This document shows positions 25,201 through 30,445 of a stretch of DNA of 30,445 nucleotides, in pieces. The DNA comes from a virus. The stretch's first letter is position 1. Each line of letters starts with the position of its first letter. The stretch is taken from the IMG/VR virus record IMGVR_UViG_3300032298_000989, positions 1 to 30,445 of that record. One strand, 5' to 3'. The notes under the pieces were generated by a model, which searched no databases, was not told the DNA's origin, and saw only the letters and a program-made list of their open reading frames with translations. The position numbers and the translations under genes are program-made.

Positions 25201-27837
25201 TATTGTACCATCTTGTAATGTCGTATTCTGATCTAAATTAGATCCACCAAAATTGCCAATTCCAATTTCAAAATTTCCATTTGAGTTATAAACAATAGGA
25301 TCTCCATTTACAAGTTTATGATCCGTTAGGAAAGTTAATGTTTCTGAAATTACATCAATTCCCCCAGAATTTGTACTTTCACGAGCATCAAATTCAAGTT
25401 CTCTTCTTTTTTTCTGTATAATTGGTTCAAATACTGCACCAGAACCATTTCCTCCAGTAATTGCAATTGAAACTACACTATTAACCTCAAATTCTTGTGG
25501 ATCAACTAAAATTTTATCTACAGATCCTCTAATTACTGGTTGAGCAAGTGCAGTCGTACCATTACTAGAACTTATAGAAATTTCTGGTAGATTAATTACA
25601 TCGTAACCTGTACCACCATTTAATACTTCTATTGATTCTAATGGACCATAATAAATTTTATCTTCGGATTTATAATTTAAAATCTCCACACCATTGATTA
25701 ACATTCCAGTAGAACCTGGAATAGTTAATTCACTAGTTCCATCTTGAATATTACTTTCAATTGGAAATTTTTTTAATAATTTTTGTGGTCCAATTGTAGT
25801 ATCTTTTTGTGAATATAGAGTAAAATAATGTTCTCCAGAATTTTCTGGTAGTGGTTTAAATGTTACATATTGATTACTTCCAATAAATGATGGAGATGTA
25901 TATAATTTTATTTGATTTGGAGAAGATTGAATTTCGACATAATATATTCCAACAGATAATCCAATAATTGGAGTTAATTCTGCTTCATAATAAATTTTAT
26001 CGCCAGTAATAAACGACAATGAATTATCCACAAATGAAATTATTGACCAATCTTCTGTAGTAGAACTGTATCCTCGAATTTGAATATTTGCTGTTGCATC
26101 ATTTAAAGTGTAACGAATTACATTTTTAGATATTGTATATGATGGTAAGGAATTAAATGCAACATATAAACTAGAGTCATCTAGATATACATTTTGAATA
26201 TCTGATGTTACTGTATTATTTCCAAATATAATAGGCACAATTGAACTTGAAGAAGTATTAATTCTTCTTCTTATATCATATTTTTCATTTGTGTTTGGAA
26301 ATCCTAAAGGAAGTCCACTTAAATTTCCTAAAGTAATTTTATTATCTTCAATTTTATCTACATATGGAATATTTTGAGTGGATTGTTGTATATTTTCTGT
26401 ACCACGCTCTAAAATATCAACAAAATCACCTACTTTGATACTAGATTTATCGGGAGTACTGTATAATACAAAATCAGTACCACTAATAGATTTAACTTGA
26501 TATCTAGTACTTGTGTTATAAATTAAAGAATTGGATAAAATTTCTTTTTTATCTTTGCCAGTATTTTTAATTACTTCCCCAATATTTTTCACATAAATTT
26601 CTTCACCTTCAGACGTATTGTAATTCTCTGTTGATGGAATAAATTCGGATAGTACTCCAGTAATTCTTAGTTTTACTATGTTAGAAGTATTTCCATTTCC
26701 ATAACCATAGTAATATTCATCAGATCTTACAATACTGGCAGATGGAATACCTGATGATGGAATTGAAGTACAACCAAAGAATTGATTGATAGACTTACTA
26801 GTATATGTAATAGTAGTACCATCATAAACTATTTTTCCACTAGATGGAAATCCAATTGTTGAATCGACAGTAATTACAGAAGAATTTGCAGAAATAACTC
26901 TTGTACTTGGAGTTATATTAAATGTTCCTGTTACTGCAGATGAATTATTATATCCAATAAACAGAAAAATCTTATGATATATTCTTCCTTGATGAGACAT
27001 AATCTGAACATCTGATACAGATGCATTCGTATTTAAATCAGTCGATTTTACTATAGACTGACCAATAAGATTAATTGGATCACCAGAAATTGCTTCTGCT
27101 ACTACGACTTCTCTTCTTACATAGTCTGCAGATGATGGTTTATTAAGTAAATTTTCCAAATTTACTATGTTTGGAGTTACACCATATAAAACATTAAACA
27201 AAATTCTGAAGGATTCATCAGTACCTTTTGACTGATAAAATGATTTTGCATTCTTAATAAAATTACCAACATTTAAATCGGAAACAAAATCAAGATCTTC
27301 AAGTCCTGGAGTTAAAGAATATTTGAGTTTTTTATAAAATTCTTTTAAAAATAGTGTACTAAGATTCTGTACAGATACACCATTTGAATGAGAATTTGAA
27401 ATTGAAGTAGAGAATACTAATTCTTCCGGATTATTAGATCTATGATAAGAAGTAATTCCACTAAATCCACGAATACAACCTGTAAATGTATTTGTAGTGA
27501 TACCAGTATAGGTAATTATTTCATCATCAATTTTAATCAATCCATATTTGGAAGGAAATCCTTTAGTACTAGATACAGTAACAATTCCAGAAGTTGGAGT
27601 AATATTTCCATTTAATGAAGTAAATCCTACCACTACTTCTGGAGTAAGATTGTCAAGTTTGAGATATTGATCTAAATTCTCTGCAATATCAGTTGGAGCT
27701 CCTTGATATTCCTGAGAAATATAATACTGTTTTAAAAATTCTACAGTATTGGGACTTTCATCTAATATGAATTCAGGAAGTTGATTTTCAATTATCTGCT
27801 GTACTTTAACTCTAGTTTCAAATCCAGTATGAATCAT
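16285..27837 (-). CDS. Giant repeat-rich baseplate-region structural protein (gp7 position)
   Basis: 3850 residues, almost four times T4 gp7 (1032), in the gp7 slot between gp6 and gp8. The start at 27837 has AGAGG five bases upstream, and the ATG is one base past the gp6 stop. The N-terminus (ETRVKVQQIIENQLPEFILD, VEFLKQYYISQEYQG) is conserved in large structural proteins that follow gp6 in marine T4-like phages. Four module types recur: 'GFP...IDDEIITYTG...CIRG' (about 92-129, 329-362, 1536-1569, 3049-3099); GSGY repeats (about 739, 937, 1079-1156, 1409, 2027, 2107, 3299-3409); 'HNLxxGD...YYVxKIDDNxxKLS' (about 616, 842, 962, 1469, 1741, 1799, 2919); and a YHYH-like domain at about 1180-1320. 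Near 3497-3535, FINGVIQEPGSAYEFTGG resembles a T7-fibre-type beta domain. A baseplate or arm role is inferred from position; homology to gp7 is not shown. Confidence 0.7.
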   Translation of the reverse strand: MIHTGFETRVKVQQIIENQLPEFILDESPNTVEFLKQYYISQEYQGAPTDIAENLDQYLKLDNLTPEVVVGFTSLNGNITPTSGIVTVSSTKGFPSKYGLIKIDDEIITYTGITTNTFTGCIRGFSGITSYHRSNNPEELVFSTSISNSHSNGVSVQNLSTLFLKEFYKKLKYSLTPGLEDLDFVSDLNVGNFIKNAKSFYQSKGTDESFRILFNVLYGVTPNIVNLENLLNKPSSADYVRREVVVAEAISGDPINLIGQSIVKSTDLNTNASVSDVQIMSHQGRIYHKIFLFIGYNNSSAVTGTFNITPSTRVISANSSVITVDSTIGFPSSGKIVYDGTTITYTSKSINQFFGCTSIPSSGIPSASIVRSDEYYYGYGNGNTSNIVKLRITGVLSEFIPSTENYNTSEGEEIYVKNIGEVIKNTGKDKKEILSNSLIYNTSTRYQVKSISGTDFVLYSTPDKSSIKVGDFVDILERGTENIQQSTQNIPYVDKIEDNKITLGNLSGLPLGFPNTNEKYDIRRRINTSSSSIVPIIFGNNTVTSDIQNVYLDDSSLYVAFNSLPSYTISKNVIRYTLNDATANIQIRGYSSTTEDWSIISFVDNSLSFITGDKIYYEAELTPIIGLSVGIYYVEIQSSPNQIKLYTSPSFIGSNQYVTFKPLPENSGEHYFTLYSQKDTTIGPQKLLKKFPIESNIQDGTSELTIPGSTGMLINGVEILNYKSEDKIYYGPLESIEVLNGGTGYDVINLPEISISSSNGTTALAQPVIRGSVDKILVDPQEFEVNSVVSIAITGGNGSGAVFEPIIQKKRRELEFDARESTNSGGIDVISETLTFLTDHKLVNGDPIVYNSNGNFEIGIGNFGGSNLDQNTTLQDGTIYYPQIVNSKTIKLYNSLVNYSSGINTIGFTTSNTTGIHKFETVSQKNTIAEIKVLDGGVGYENRKLIVNPSSISITENTVTYKNHNFNDGELIAYEYQTTPISGLSTSNQYYVIKINDNTFKLSSAGIGGTDKSNYDRKKYVNFNSIGSGYQIFKYPDIEVTVKYSVIGSGIGNTLTSTPIVRGSIVDMYLYESGTEYGSTVLNLHKKPIITIKNGSNANLTPIIINGKIDAVNVQYGGIEYYSTPELVTVSSTGSGAVLRPIITNGKISEVVVINPGINYNENDTTIKVISAGLNAILNSNVRSLTVNNHYRFGDEILRQTENNLQYSVCGYSPNLKNYFDDPNTVTGHSPIIGWAYDGNPIYGPYGYSSAWDTSSTTRLVSGYILNTSNITNRPSGFNSGFFIEDYSFVNYNNLDSNNGRFGKTPEFPNGVYAYFATIDSELNSTFPYFIGNTYRSNYITDNYTLNQNFDFNNSTLIRNTFPYKVSDQYAGNDFIFESNEVINGKSIIESVSKGSVESFKIIDGGDQYKINDRLIVDNTNTGGGGLDAIVSNLYGKEIVSVDTTVETYQNSIFTRKDGNNIQITILPYHNLSSGDNIVISGLTTSLSQINKLHTINIISDSIVSLSSTLPASVGIVTDIYVTQVPESVSVGSTITIENETLSVLNIFNSSNVLRVKRGSIGISHSTTTPINLIPNSFIISESTEYFDSKVNDKVFFNPTQSIGIGSSIGVSTSINFVFASNTFTREIPTQSIYIENHPFTTNQEVILRKPNGTSALLVNAIFGQSPFSLPLTGDFQKIYINKKTKDTIGIKTSLTSTELFFLTSGSNDYEYSLESNYEQVTGKIEKIKSTVSISTSHNLSNGDQIDLVVNPNLSVGIGTSSSVYVKFNSQKQKLIINPLGFNSTGINTSSNTITINSHNLNTGDKILYSYTDLAASGLSTGSYYVYKIDDNNLKLSETYIDSKKNPPTIVSIASTGGKYQQISPINPKISVIKNNDLVFNLSDTTLNGYNFKLFYDETFNDEFVSTGTNSTASILSIGSVGVSTNASLTLKYTSDLPTNLFYALEKSGYISTSDREVSSGSQITFVDSDYIGSYKISGVGTTTFEISLIKTPEKLNYVQSGCDILKYSTNSQTANGSINKVKILSSGLNYKNIPTITGVESINGSGSYIVPKSNQIGKINQIKITNESYEYSSDKTLRPTAYISPQIIIDSSNTISNIEVIFGGKNYIEAPDLIIIDSDTRKKINGGLIEAVITSNSITSTNILDNPKGLPPTVEIFTINNSNGIPINTIESSSSGIVTCYLTTPINAFTIPPFQSGDKIFVEGIQKFSTDGSGFNSEDYEYQFFTITSFTNTNPAKLEYSVAGLTTNPGIAKTAQESFANIINYKNYPQFNVTLTYSYFSEGEQIYTQSGNLFVERDLYIVSSNNSFIKVFGSYDLSVGESIRGSQTGTIAKINTINEIYGQFEVNYSSKQNLGWSNDVGKLDEDHQVISDNDYYQNLSYAIKSPITFDKLITPVNNLVHTSGLKNFADTEVMSTVSVGIGSSSIATKVYDIFDEKRVDTINNFDLGRDLNTYDSKSKFISLKNKKLIPYINCVTNRVLKIDDISSQFSNSGSLDSYQNNLIEILPSDTYNKFLVQVLNTDESEIQLSEVTVLNDGNNLFTIENSYLGNTEYKISDISGYVDEITGSSFLKFTPIDQYNKDYDIKILRDNFNTNSAGIGTTSIGFINLTGSNLNINSGLTSSIISVQSNKFTSLYSNIQVINSTTNEMNFVELYLSHDGNTPYVSEYYIDSNYVSNNFSSNFIGSFGASISSGILSLTYTNTSNNTVRIRSKIVGFGSTAIGSGTYRFKTNGQLDGAERTSIYSSSHGNISGISTIFSFDSTTFLSLKSTIQLSIGSTSALHQVSLVHDNTNISTLQYPFLSIGSTNGIGTFGGEYSGSNVILKFYPNSGISGIVTTKLFTEIFYKQSDIVNKPEDLTFGTLTNSYDIVEYNSINGLRLQKTYFDLNYSGYPIFKKVFNPTNSSVLNPVTGEFTLVNHFFSDGEKITYTPKSTFIGIGQSSLLIGPSTILPSTVYVHKLSDDTFKLSTTKSNALSGICVTFTSYGEGNAHELEMEKKLERTIITLDNLIQYPITYTPISYTLFGNGGQISDSSEIFKLSGISSIRSEDLLKIENEYVKVVNVGLGTTNVGPISNTGSNLLVQVSRGFVGSSATSHTDSTTVTVYRGSYNITGNKIYFTEPPTGDTGNLLNSSNLSYQKSEFSGRVFLRQDYSTNQLYDNISDKFTGIGQTYSLTVGGINTVGLGTSGGNGIVFLNNIFQSPSTQNNTNNNFNIIENTNVGISSIVFTGITSVNGSIIRSVDDVNQNQLPRGGLIVSLGSTTGLGYAPLVGASVTAVVSGGSIISVGLGTTDVLGSGYYGNVSIGITDFSKTSGTNAVITASVGAGGTLAFTVVNGGSGYVNPVIITPSPSYSNLPVIGVSRLGIGLTTQTGTGLLLNLSVGASSTTGIGSTLFEISKFSISRSGYGFNKGDIIKPVGLVTARGISSPLQEFQLEVLDTFNDSFASWQFGELDYIDSIENLQNGTRVTFPLNYNSLLLSFQKDDNSRIDFNSLLLIFINGVIQEPGSAYEFTGGSTFTFTTAPSYEDKVSIFFYRGSRDIDSKADSNIWETIKIGDEIKLLKNSTGSTPEQNLRTIYNIASSDTLETNLYDNQGVDSINYRPLNWTKQKRDQKINEQFIYKTRDSIESMIYPTAKIIGSFSTTDDKIFVDDAQFFHYENQSPIKFDSLVVNGISTDAIGSVELITNINSIEGSSGIVTGITTSTGIGVPLALKFYLNSTETLTVGNPIYIFNTNIGKGVTSIYNSNTSIVGIGTTFLDNIYNVSAYSLNGSVGIVTCNILSTTSTIGLSTSGLYVGEFSWGKLSGFTRSSSPISIGVTGNTVDVGLSTFPTIQRRGYGLRNTGSLRKTL
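17600..17960 (-). repeat. GSGY repeat cluster near the C-terminus of the giant protein
   Basis: Three units at about residues 3299, 3336 and 3409: DVLGSGYYGNVSIGI, VVNGGSGYVNPVIIT and SISRSGYGFNKGDIIKP. The last keeps the 'GxGY/F...GD' form also seen in the DUF4815 protein. Confidence 0.7.
23880..24290 (-). other. YHYH-like domain within the giant protein
   Basis: At about residues 1180-1320 the protein reads GHSPIIGWAYDGNPIYGPYG, preceded by NLQYSVCGYSPNL and followed by GRFGKTPEFPNGVYAYFAT. This AYDGxPIYGPYGY core is the conserved part of YHYH-type domains found in secreted and phage structural proteins; the literal Y-H-Y-H motif is not evident, so the site may be altered. Confidence 0.65.
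24350..25640 (-). repeat. GSGY repeat cluster in the N-terminal third of the giant protein
   Basis: Units near residues 739 (VLNGGTGYDVINLPEI), 937 (VLDGGVGYENRKLIV), 1079 (YESGTEYGSTVLNL), 1119 (VQYGGIEYYSTPELV) and 1156 (VINPGINYNENDTTI). A 'GSGAVLRPIITNGKISEV' type linker joins several of them, and similar linkers occur before the first unit (GSGAVFEPIIQKK). Confidence 0.72.
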
Positions 27838-27838
27838 A

Positions 27839-29737
27839 TCAGCCTCTTTCTAATTTTCCGTTTGAATAACTTGAAGTATAATAACTTTTGTTGAATACGA
27901 CACCAGATATATCGTCTCCTGATGTAATCACATCCCTGACCATATTTATTGTACTCTTAGAAACGTCAAAATATAGATACAATTCTTTTAATCCAACTAC
28001 ATCGTTTGATTCTGGATATGCCTGAATTTCTATAATATTATTAGAAAGTGCAGTAGACGTAATATTAATTGTTCCTAGTATTATTTCACCTTTAGTATAA
28101 TTAACAGTACCAGCAGATTTAACAATTACTCGAATTGTTCCATCGGATAATGGTTTTACTATAGATATAGTACCAGTTTGATCCCCTGTAGTATTATTAT
28201 TTGGAGTGTCAGTAAAATATACTAAATCGGGATCAGAAGAAATTTTAAATCCTGTAGATTTTATATTGTATCCATCACTATTAAAATGAAATTTATTACC
28301 GAAACAAAGTTCATATTGAGCAAATTGATTTACAGATGCTTGTAAATCTCTTCTAATTCTAACTTTTGTAATATTGGAAGTTATCGCATTATCTGTATTG
28401 TCTATAATTTGAAGCATTTTACTATATTTAAATCTCCCACCAAAAGTATTCAGATCGATTGATTTTGAATAAGTGTTCAAAGAATCTTGTACTTTAGTTT
28501 TTAATGAATCAATAGATGTTACTTGGGAGGCATTATAATAAATCGAAGAATCTATTTCAACGTAAAGTAATTTAAGATCTGCAATTTTTTGATTAATACC
28601 AGAAATACTATATTGTTTTAATTTTGATAGAATTTGTGACTTATTAAACTCTGATACATATGTACCATTCTTCGGTTTAATAGTAATAATTACATTACCA
28701 AATTCGGGAGGATCTAATTCTTCCCCGCCAACAATAGAAACCGATTCAGTATCTGGATATATTTTTTTAATGATGTATTCATAATCTTTAGATGTTACTG
28801 CTCTATTTTGTGAAGAATAATTTCTGGGAGCAAAATATTTGATTGAATCTAGTGGTTCAATATCAGCACCATTCTGTGAAGATTGAATTGTGGTAATATT
28901 ACCTACAATAGGTCTTACTGTTATATTTGAAGAATTTTTTATAGTTCCAGAAAATGCAAAATTAGTGGCACCATTACCATCCTTCCCATCAGTAATGATA
29001 TAAGTTACGGTAATAACTGAATTATTTTCTAATTTTTTACCAAATGTATTATCGCCAAAGATTAATTCATATTTTTCATCTTGAACTTCTTGAATTAAGT
29101 ATATTTCCGATTCTGAATTTACATTCAAAATATTATCAACAAGTGAATATTCAATTCCCAATCCAGTATCACTTGGACCTTTCACATATACGATGATGGT
29201 AGAACTATCAATATATGAGTTATCTAAAACAAATTTTTGATCCAGTGATCCATCAACGGTAAATGTTTTCTTTAAGAATGTGCCCTGATAGATGTTAATA
29301 TCAGTAAACTTGGCAATGCCATTGGTTACGGTTGCTGAAATATTCTCTGGTATCGAGAAGGTATAGGAAGTATTGTCATATGTTCCCACACACACCAGAC
29401 CCTCCTGCAAGGTCAGTGTCGGAGAATCTCCATCATAAGTCACATCAAAAGAAACTTGTGCCTTGGAGGAGGTTCTGGAGCGAGGTACGTATCCAATATT
29501 TCTTGCCAGAGATACCACATTCTCTCGAAGTGTTGCAGAATCCAGAAAGGATTCATTCACGATCATGTTCGAGTTAAATGCCGTAATGTAGGTATTATAT
29601 GCAAGAGTATCGATTAGTACCGAAAAATTAGATCCCTCAAAGTCAAAATCCGTGAATGTAGAGTTAGCACGGAGATAATCCTTGATGGATACTTTAATTT
29701 GATCAAAGTCTAAATTCGTAAATTTGGTAAAAGGCAT
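27839..29737 (-). CDS. gp6: Baseplate wedge protein gp6 (Baseplate_J-like)
   Basis: 632 residues, close to T4 gp6 (660). gp6 dimers link wedges into the inner ring of the baseplate. The N-terminus MPFTKFTNLDFDQIKVSIKD, DFEGSNFSVLIDTLAYNTY (about 39-57) and SATLRENVVSLARNIGYVPR (about 77-96) are the classic gp6/J-like start. Further blocks include YFAPRNYSSQNRAVTSKDYE in the middle, which is also typical, then a weaker C-terminal half. The first 400 or so bases of the gene are about 45 percent GC by hand count, against roughly 27 percent in a sample further on. It starts one base after the gp25 stop, with GAGG about 12 bases upstream, and ends one base before the giant gene. Confidence 0.95.
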   Translation of the reverse strand: MPFTKFTNLDFDQIKVSIKDYLRANSTFTDFDFEGSNFSVLIDTLAYNTYITAFNSNMIVNESFLDSATLRENVVSLARNIGYVPRSRTSSKAQVSFDVTYDGDSPTLTLQEGLVCVGTYDNTSYTFSIPENISATVTNGIAKFTDINIYQGTFLKKTFTVDGSLDQKFVLDNSYIDSSTIIVYVKGPSDTGLGIEYSLVDNILNVNSESEIYLIQEVQDEKYELIFGDNTFGKKLENNSVITVTYIITDGKDGNGATNFAFSGTIKNSSNITVRPIVGNITTIQSSQNGADIEPLDSIKYFAPRNYSSQNRAVTSKDYEYIIKKIYPDTESVSIVGGEELDPPEFGNVIITIKPKNGTYVSEFNKSQILSKLKQYSISGINQKIADLKLLYVEIDSSIYYNASQVTSIDSLKTKVQDSLNTYSKSIDLNTFGGRFKYSKMLQIIDNTDNAITSNITKVRIRRDLQASVNQFAQYELCFGNKFHFNSDGYNIKSTGFKISSDPDLVYFTDTPNNNTTGDQTGTISIVKPLSDGTIRVIVKSAGTVNYTKGEIILGTINITSTALSNNIIEIQAYPESNDVVGLKELYLYFDVSKSTINMVRDVITSGDDISGVVFNKSYYTSSYSNGKLERG

Positions 29738-29738
29738 T

Positions 29739-30140
29739 TTATCTTGTTGCCTCTAATAGAAAGGTGAAAGATTGTGTGGGTATTTCTTGACCAATAATAT
29801 CAAAATTTACGGTAACTTCAAATTCATTTGTGTCTGGACTAGGCAATACCTCAACTTGAACATTATTCACCCTAGGTTCATAATTTGAAATTGTGGTTAA
29901 AATCTGATCCTGTATTACGGATGCAGTACCATAATCACAAAATTCAAATAAACTAGATCTAACTTCAGATCCAAGTAATGAATTAAAGAATCTTTCGGTT
30001 GGAATTGTTTCTACAAGATTACGAATTGATCTTATAATTGCACGTTCATTTGTAAGTATTGCTAAATCACCTGTTACCGGATGAGGTACAAAGGATAAAC
30101 TAATATCTTTAAATGATCTAGATATCCTCTGTACTGCCAT
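29739..30140 (-). CDS. gp25: Baseplate wedge protein gp25 (GPW/gp25 family)
   Basis: 133 residues, equal to the usual family length (T4 gp25 is 132). gp25 sits at the inner end of the wedge, contacts gp6 and gp53 and helps trigger sheath assembly. Motifs seen are SFVPHPVTGDLAILTNERAI near 17-36, TERFFNSLLGSEVRSSLFEF near 48-67, and ISNYEPRVNNVQVEVLPSPD near 86-105, the last holding the family's EPRV signature. The C-terminus ends in hydrophobic strand SFTFLLEATR. It heads the gp25-gp6-giant block with one-base gaps and has a late promoter motif upstream but no clear Shine-Dalgarno site. Confidence 0.94.
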   Translation of the reverse strand: MAVQRISRSFKDISLSFVPHPVTGDLAILTNERAIIRSIRNLVETIPTERFFNSLLGSEVRSSLFEFCDYGTASVIQDQILTTISNYEPRVNNVQVEVLPSPDTNEFEVTVNFDIIGQEIPTQSFTFLLEATR

Positions 30141-30162
30141 TGTTAATATAAAATTATATTGT

Positions 30163-30170
30163 TATTTATG
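30163..30170 (-). promoter_or_regulatory. Late promoter CATAAATA upstream of gp25
   Basis: CATAAATA on the minus strand overlaps the stop of the upstream small gene and ends 23 bases before the gp25 start. It fits NATAAATA, the cyanophage form of the T4 late motif, and would drive the gp25-gp6-giant block. Confidence 0.65.
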
Positions 30171-30417
30171 CTTGATTCCAGGAAGAACCATAGGATGGTT
30201 CTGTTCCATAGGACCAGTCATCATAGTCCATATCATTGCGAATTTTTTCATGCAATTCGGTCTGTTTTTTGAAATTATGCTTTGGGGCATAATCGTGCAT
30301 AATCTCCTGAAGAACTCTTTGAGAAGGTTCTACTGGTGCATAATCGGTGGCGAGTTTAGTGGTTCCCCACATTTCTCTCATATAGTCGGTGTTTCTATCG
30401 ACTTTTAGGTTTGACAT
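30166..30417 (-). CDS. Small protein of unknown function upstream of gp25
   Basis: 83 residues, hydrophilic, starting MSNLKVDRNTDYMREMWGTT and ending rich in Tyr, Trp, Ser and Asp (YDDWSYGTEPSYGSSWNQA). No known motif or membrane segment. A good AGGAG site lies five bases before the ATG at 30417, and its GC content (about 45 percent over one 60-base stretch I counted) is above that of the long genes to its left. Neighbouring position to gp25 suggests a late gene with a role in baseplate assembly, but nothing in the sequence shows this. Confidence 0.72.
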   Translation of the reverse strand: MSNLKVDRNTDYMREMWGTTKLATDYAPVEPSQRVLQEIMHDYAPKHNFKKQTELHEKIRNDMDYDDWSYGTEPSYGSSWNQA

Positions 30418-30422
30418 TTTAG

Positions 30423-30427
30423 CTCCT
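30423..30427 (-). promoter_or_regulatory. Ribosome binding site of the 83-residue gene (AGGAG)
   Basis: AGGAG on the minus strand with five bases (CTAAA) before the ATG at 30417. It supports this start. Confidence 0.75.
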
Positions 30428-30443
30428 GTTTTTGTTAAAACAG
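30426..30443 (-). other. Small inverted repeat upstream of the 83-residue gene
   Basis: CTGTTTT-AACA-AAAACAG on the minus strand: a perfect 7-bp stem with a 4-base loop, directly overlapping the upstream edge of the ribosome binding site. It has no following T run on the minus strand, so it does not look like a terminator for leftward transcription; it may be an mRNA hairpin in the leader. The window ends two bases beyond. Confidence 0.4.
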
Positions 30444-30445
30444 AA

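Noticed and set aside
16285-27837. CRISPR- or DNA-level tandem repeat in the long genes
   Set aside because: The repetition is only at protein level with diverged DNA; there are no identical direct repeats with regular spacers.
27943-27950. AATAAATA within gp6, about 106 bases before the giant gene
   Set aside because: Same reasons: intragenic and far from the start, and the giant gene is coupled to gp6 with AGAGG in place.
30145-30160. AATATAA/TTATATT inverted repeat between the 83-residue gene and gp25
   Set aside because: Pure A/T with a 2-base loop in an AT-rich gap; no T-tract, so not credible as a terminator or operator.

Overview
This window is a piece of a T4-like contractile-tailed (myovirus) phage genome. 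It most resembles the marine T4-like group that infects picocyanobacteria or SAR11. The evidence is the run of T4 homologues in T4-like order (gp25, gp6, a giant protein in the gp7 slot, gp8-like, a DUF4815-type structural protein, gp13, gp14, gp15, gp16), the low GC content (about 30 percent by eye in the large genes), packed genes with 1-base overlaps, and T4/cyanophage-type late promoter motifs (NATAAATA). No host marker gene is present, so the host is inferred and not settled. This is virion morphogenesis DNA; I see no metabolic, replication or lysis genes, tRNAs, CRISPR or mobile elements.

Every gene is on the minus strand, so transcription runs from the right end to the left. In that order: a small unknown gene (30166-30417); the baseplate wedge genes gp25 (29739-30140) and gp6 (27839-29737); an 11.5-kb gene for a 3850-residue repeat-rich protein where T4 has gp7 (16285-27837); a gp8-like wedge protein (14712-16253); a 2283-residue DUF4815-type structural protein (7855-14706); three small genes (7649-7855, 7486-7662, 7116-7454); the neck and tail completion genes gp13, gp14 and gp15 (7054 down to 4036); the small terminase gp16 (3614-4033); a mosaic 516-residue protein of unknown role (2053-3603); a coiled-coil 333-residue virion protein (1048-2049); and a structural protein gene cut by the left edge (1-1046).

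The products fit one job: building the baseplate wedges and peripheral baseplate, joining the neck to the head, capping the tail sheath and starting DNA packaging. Short repeat modules recur in otherwise unrelated proteins. A 'GSGY' repeat appears in gp14, the gp8-like protein, the DUF4815 protein and the giant protein, which suggests a module that spreads between virion genes.

All five intergenic gaps of 10 bases or more have a TATAAATA-like octamer 19-24 bases before the next start codon, three close to consensus and two with one mismatch. The other genes are translationally coupled with almost no gap. No stretch above 61 bases lacks a gene.
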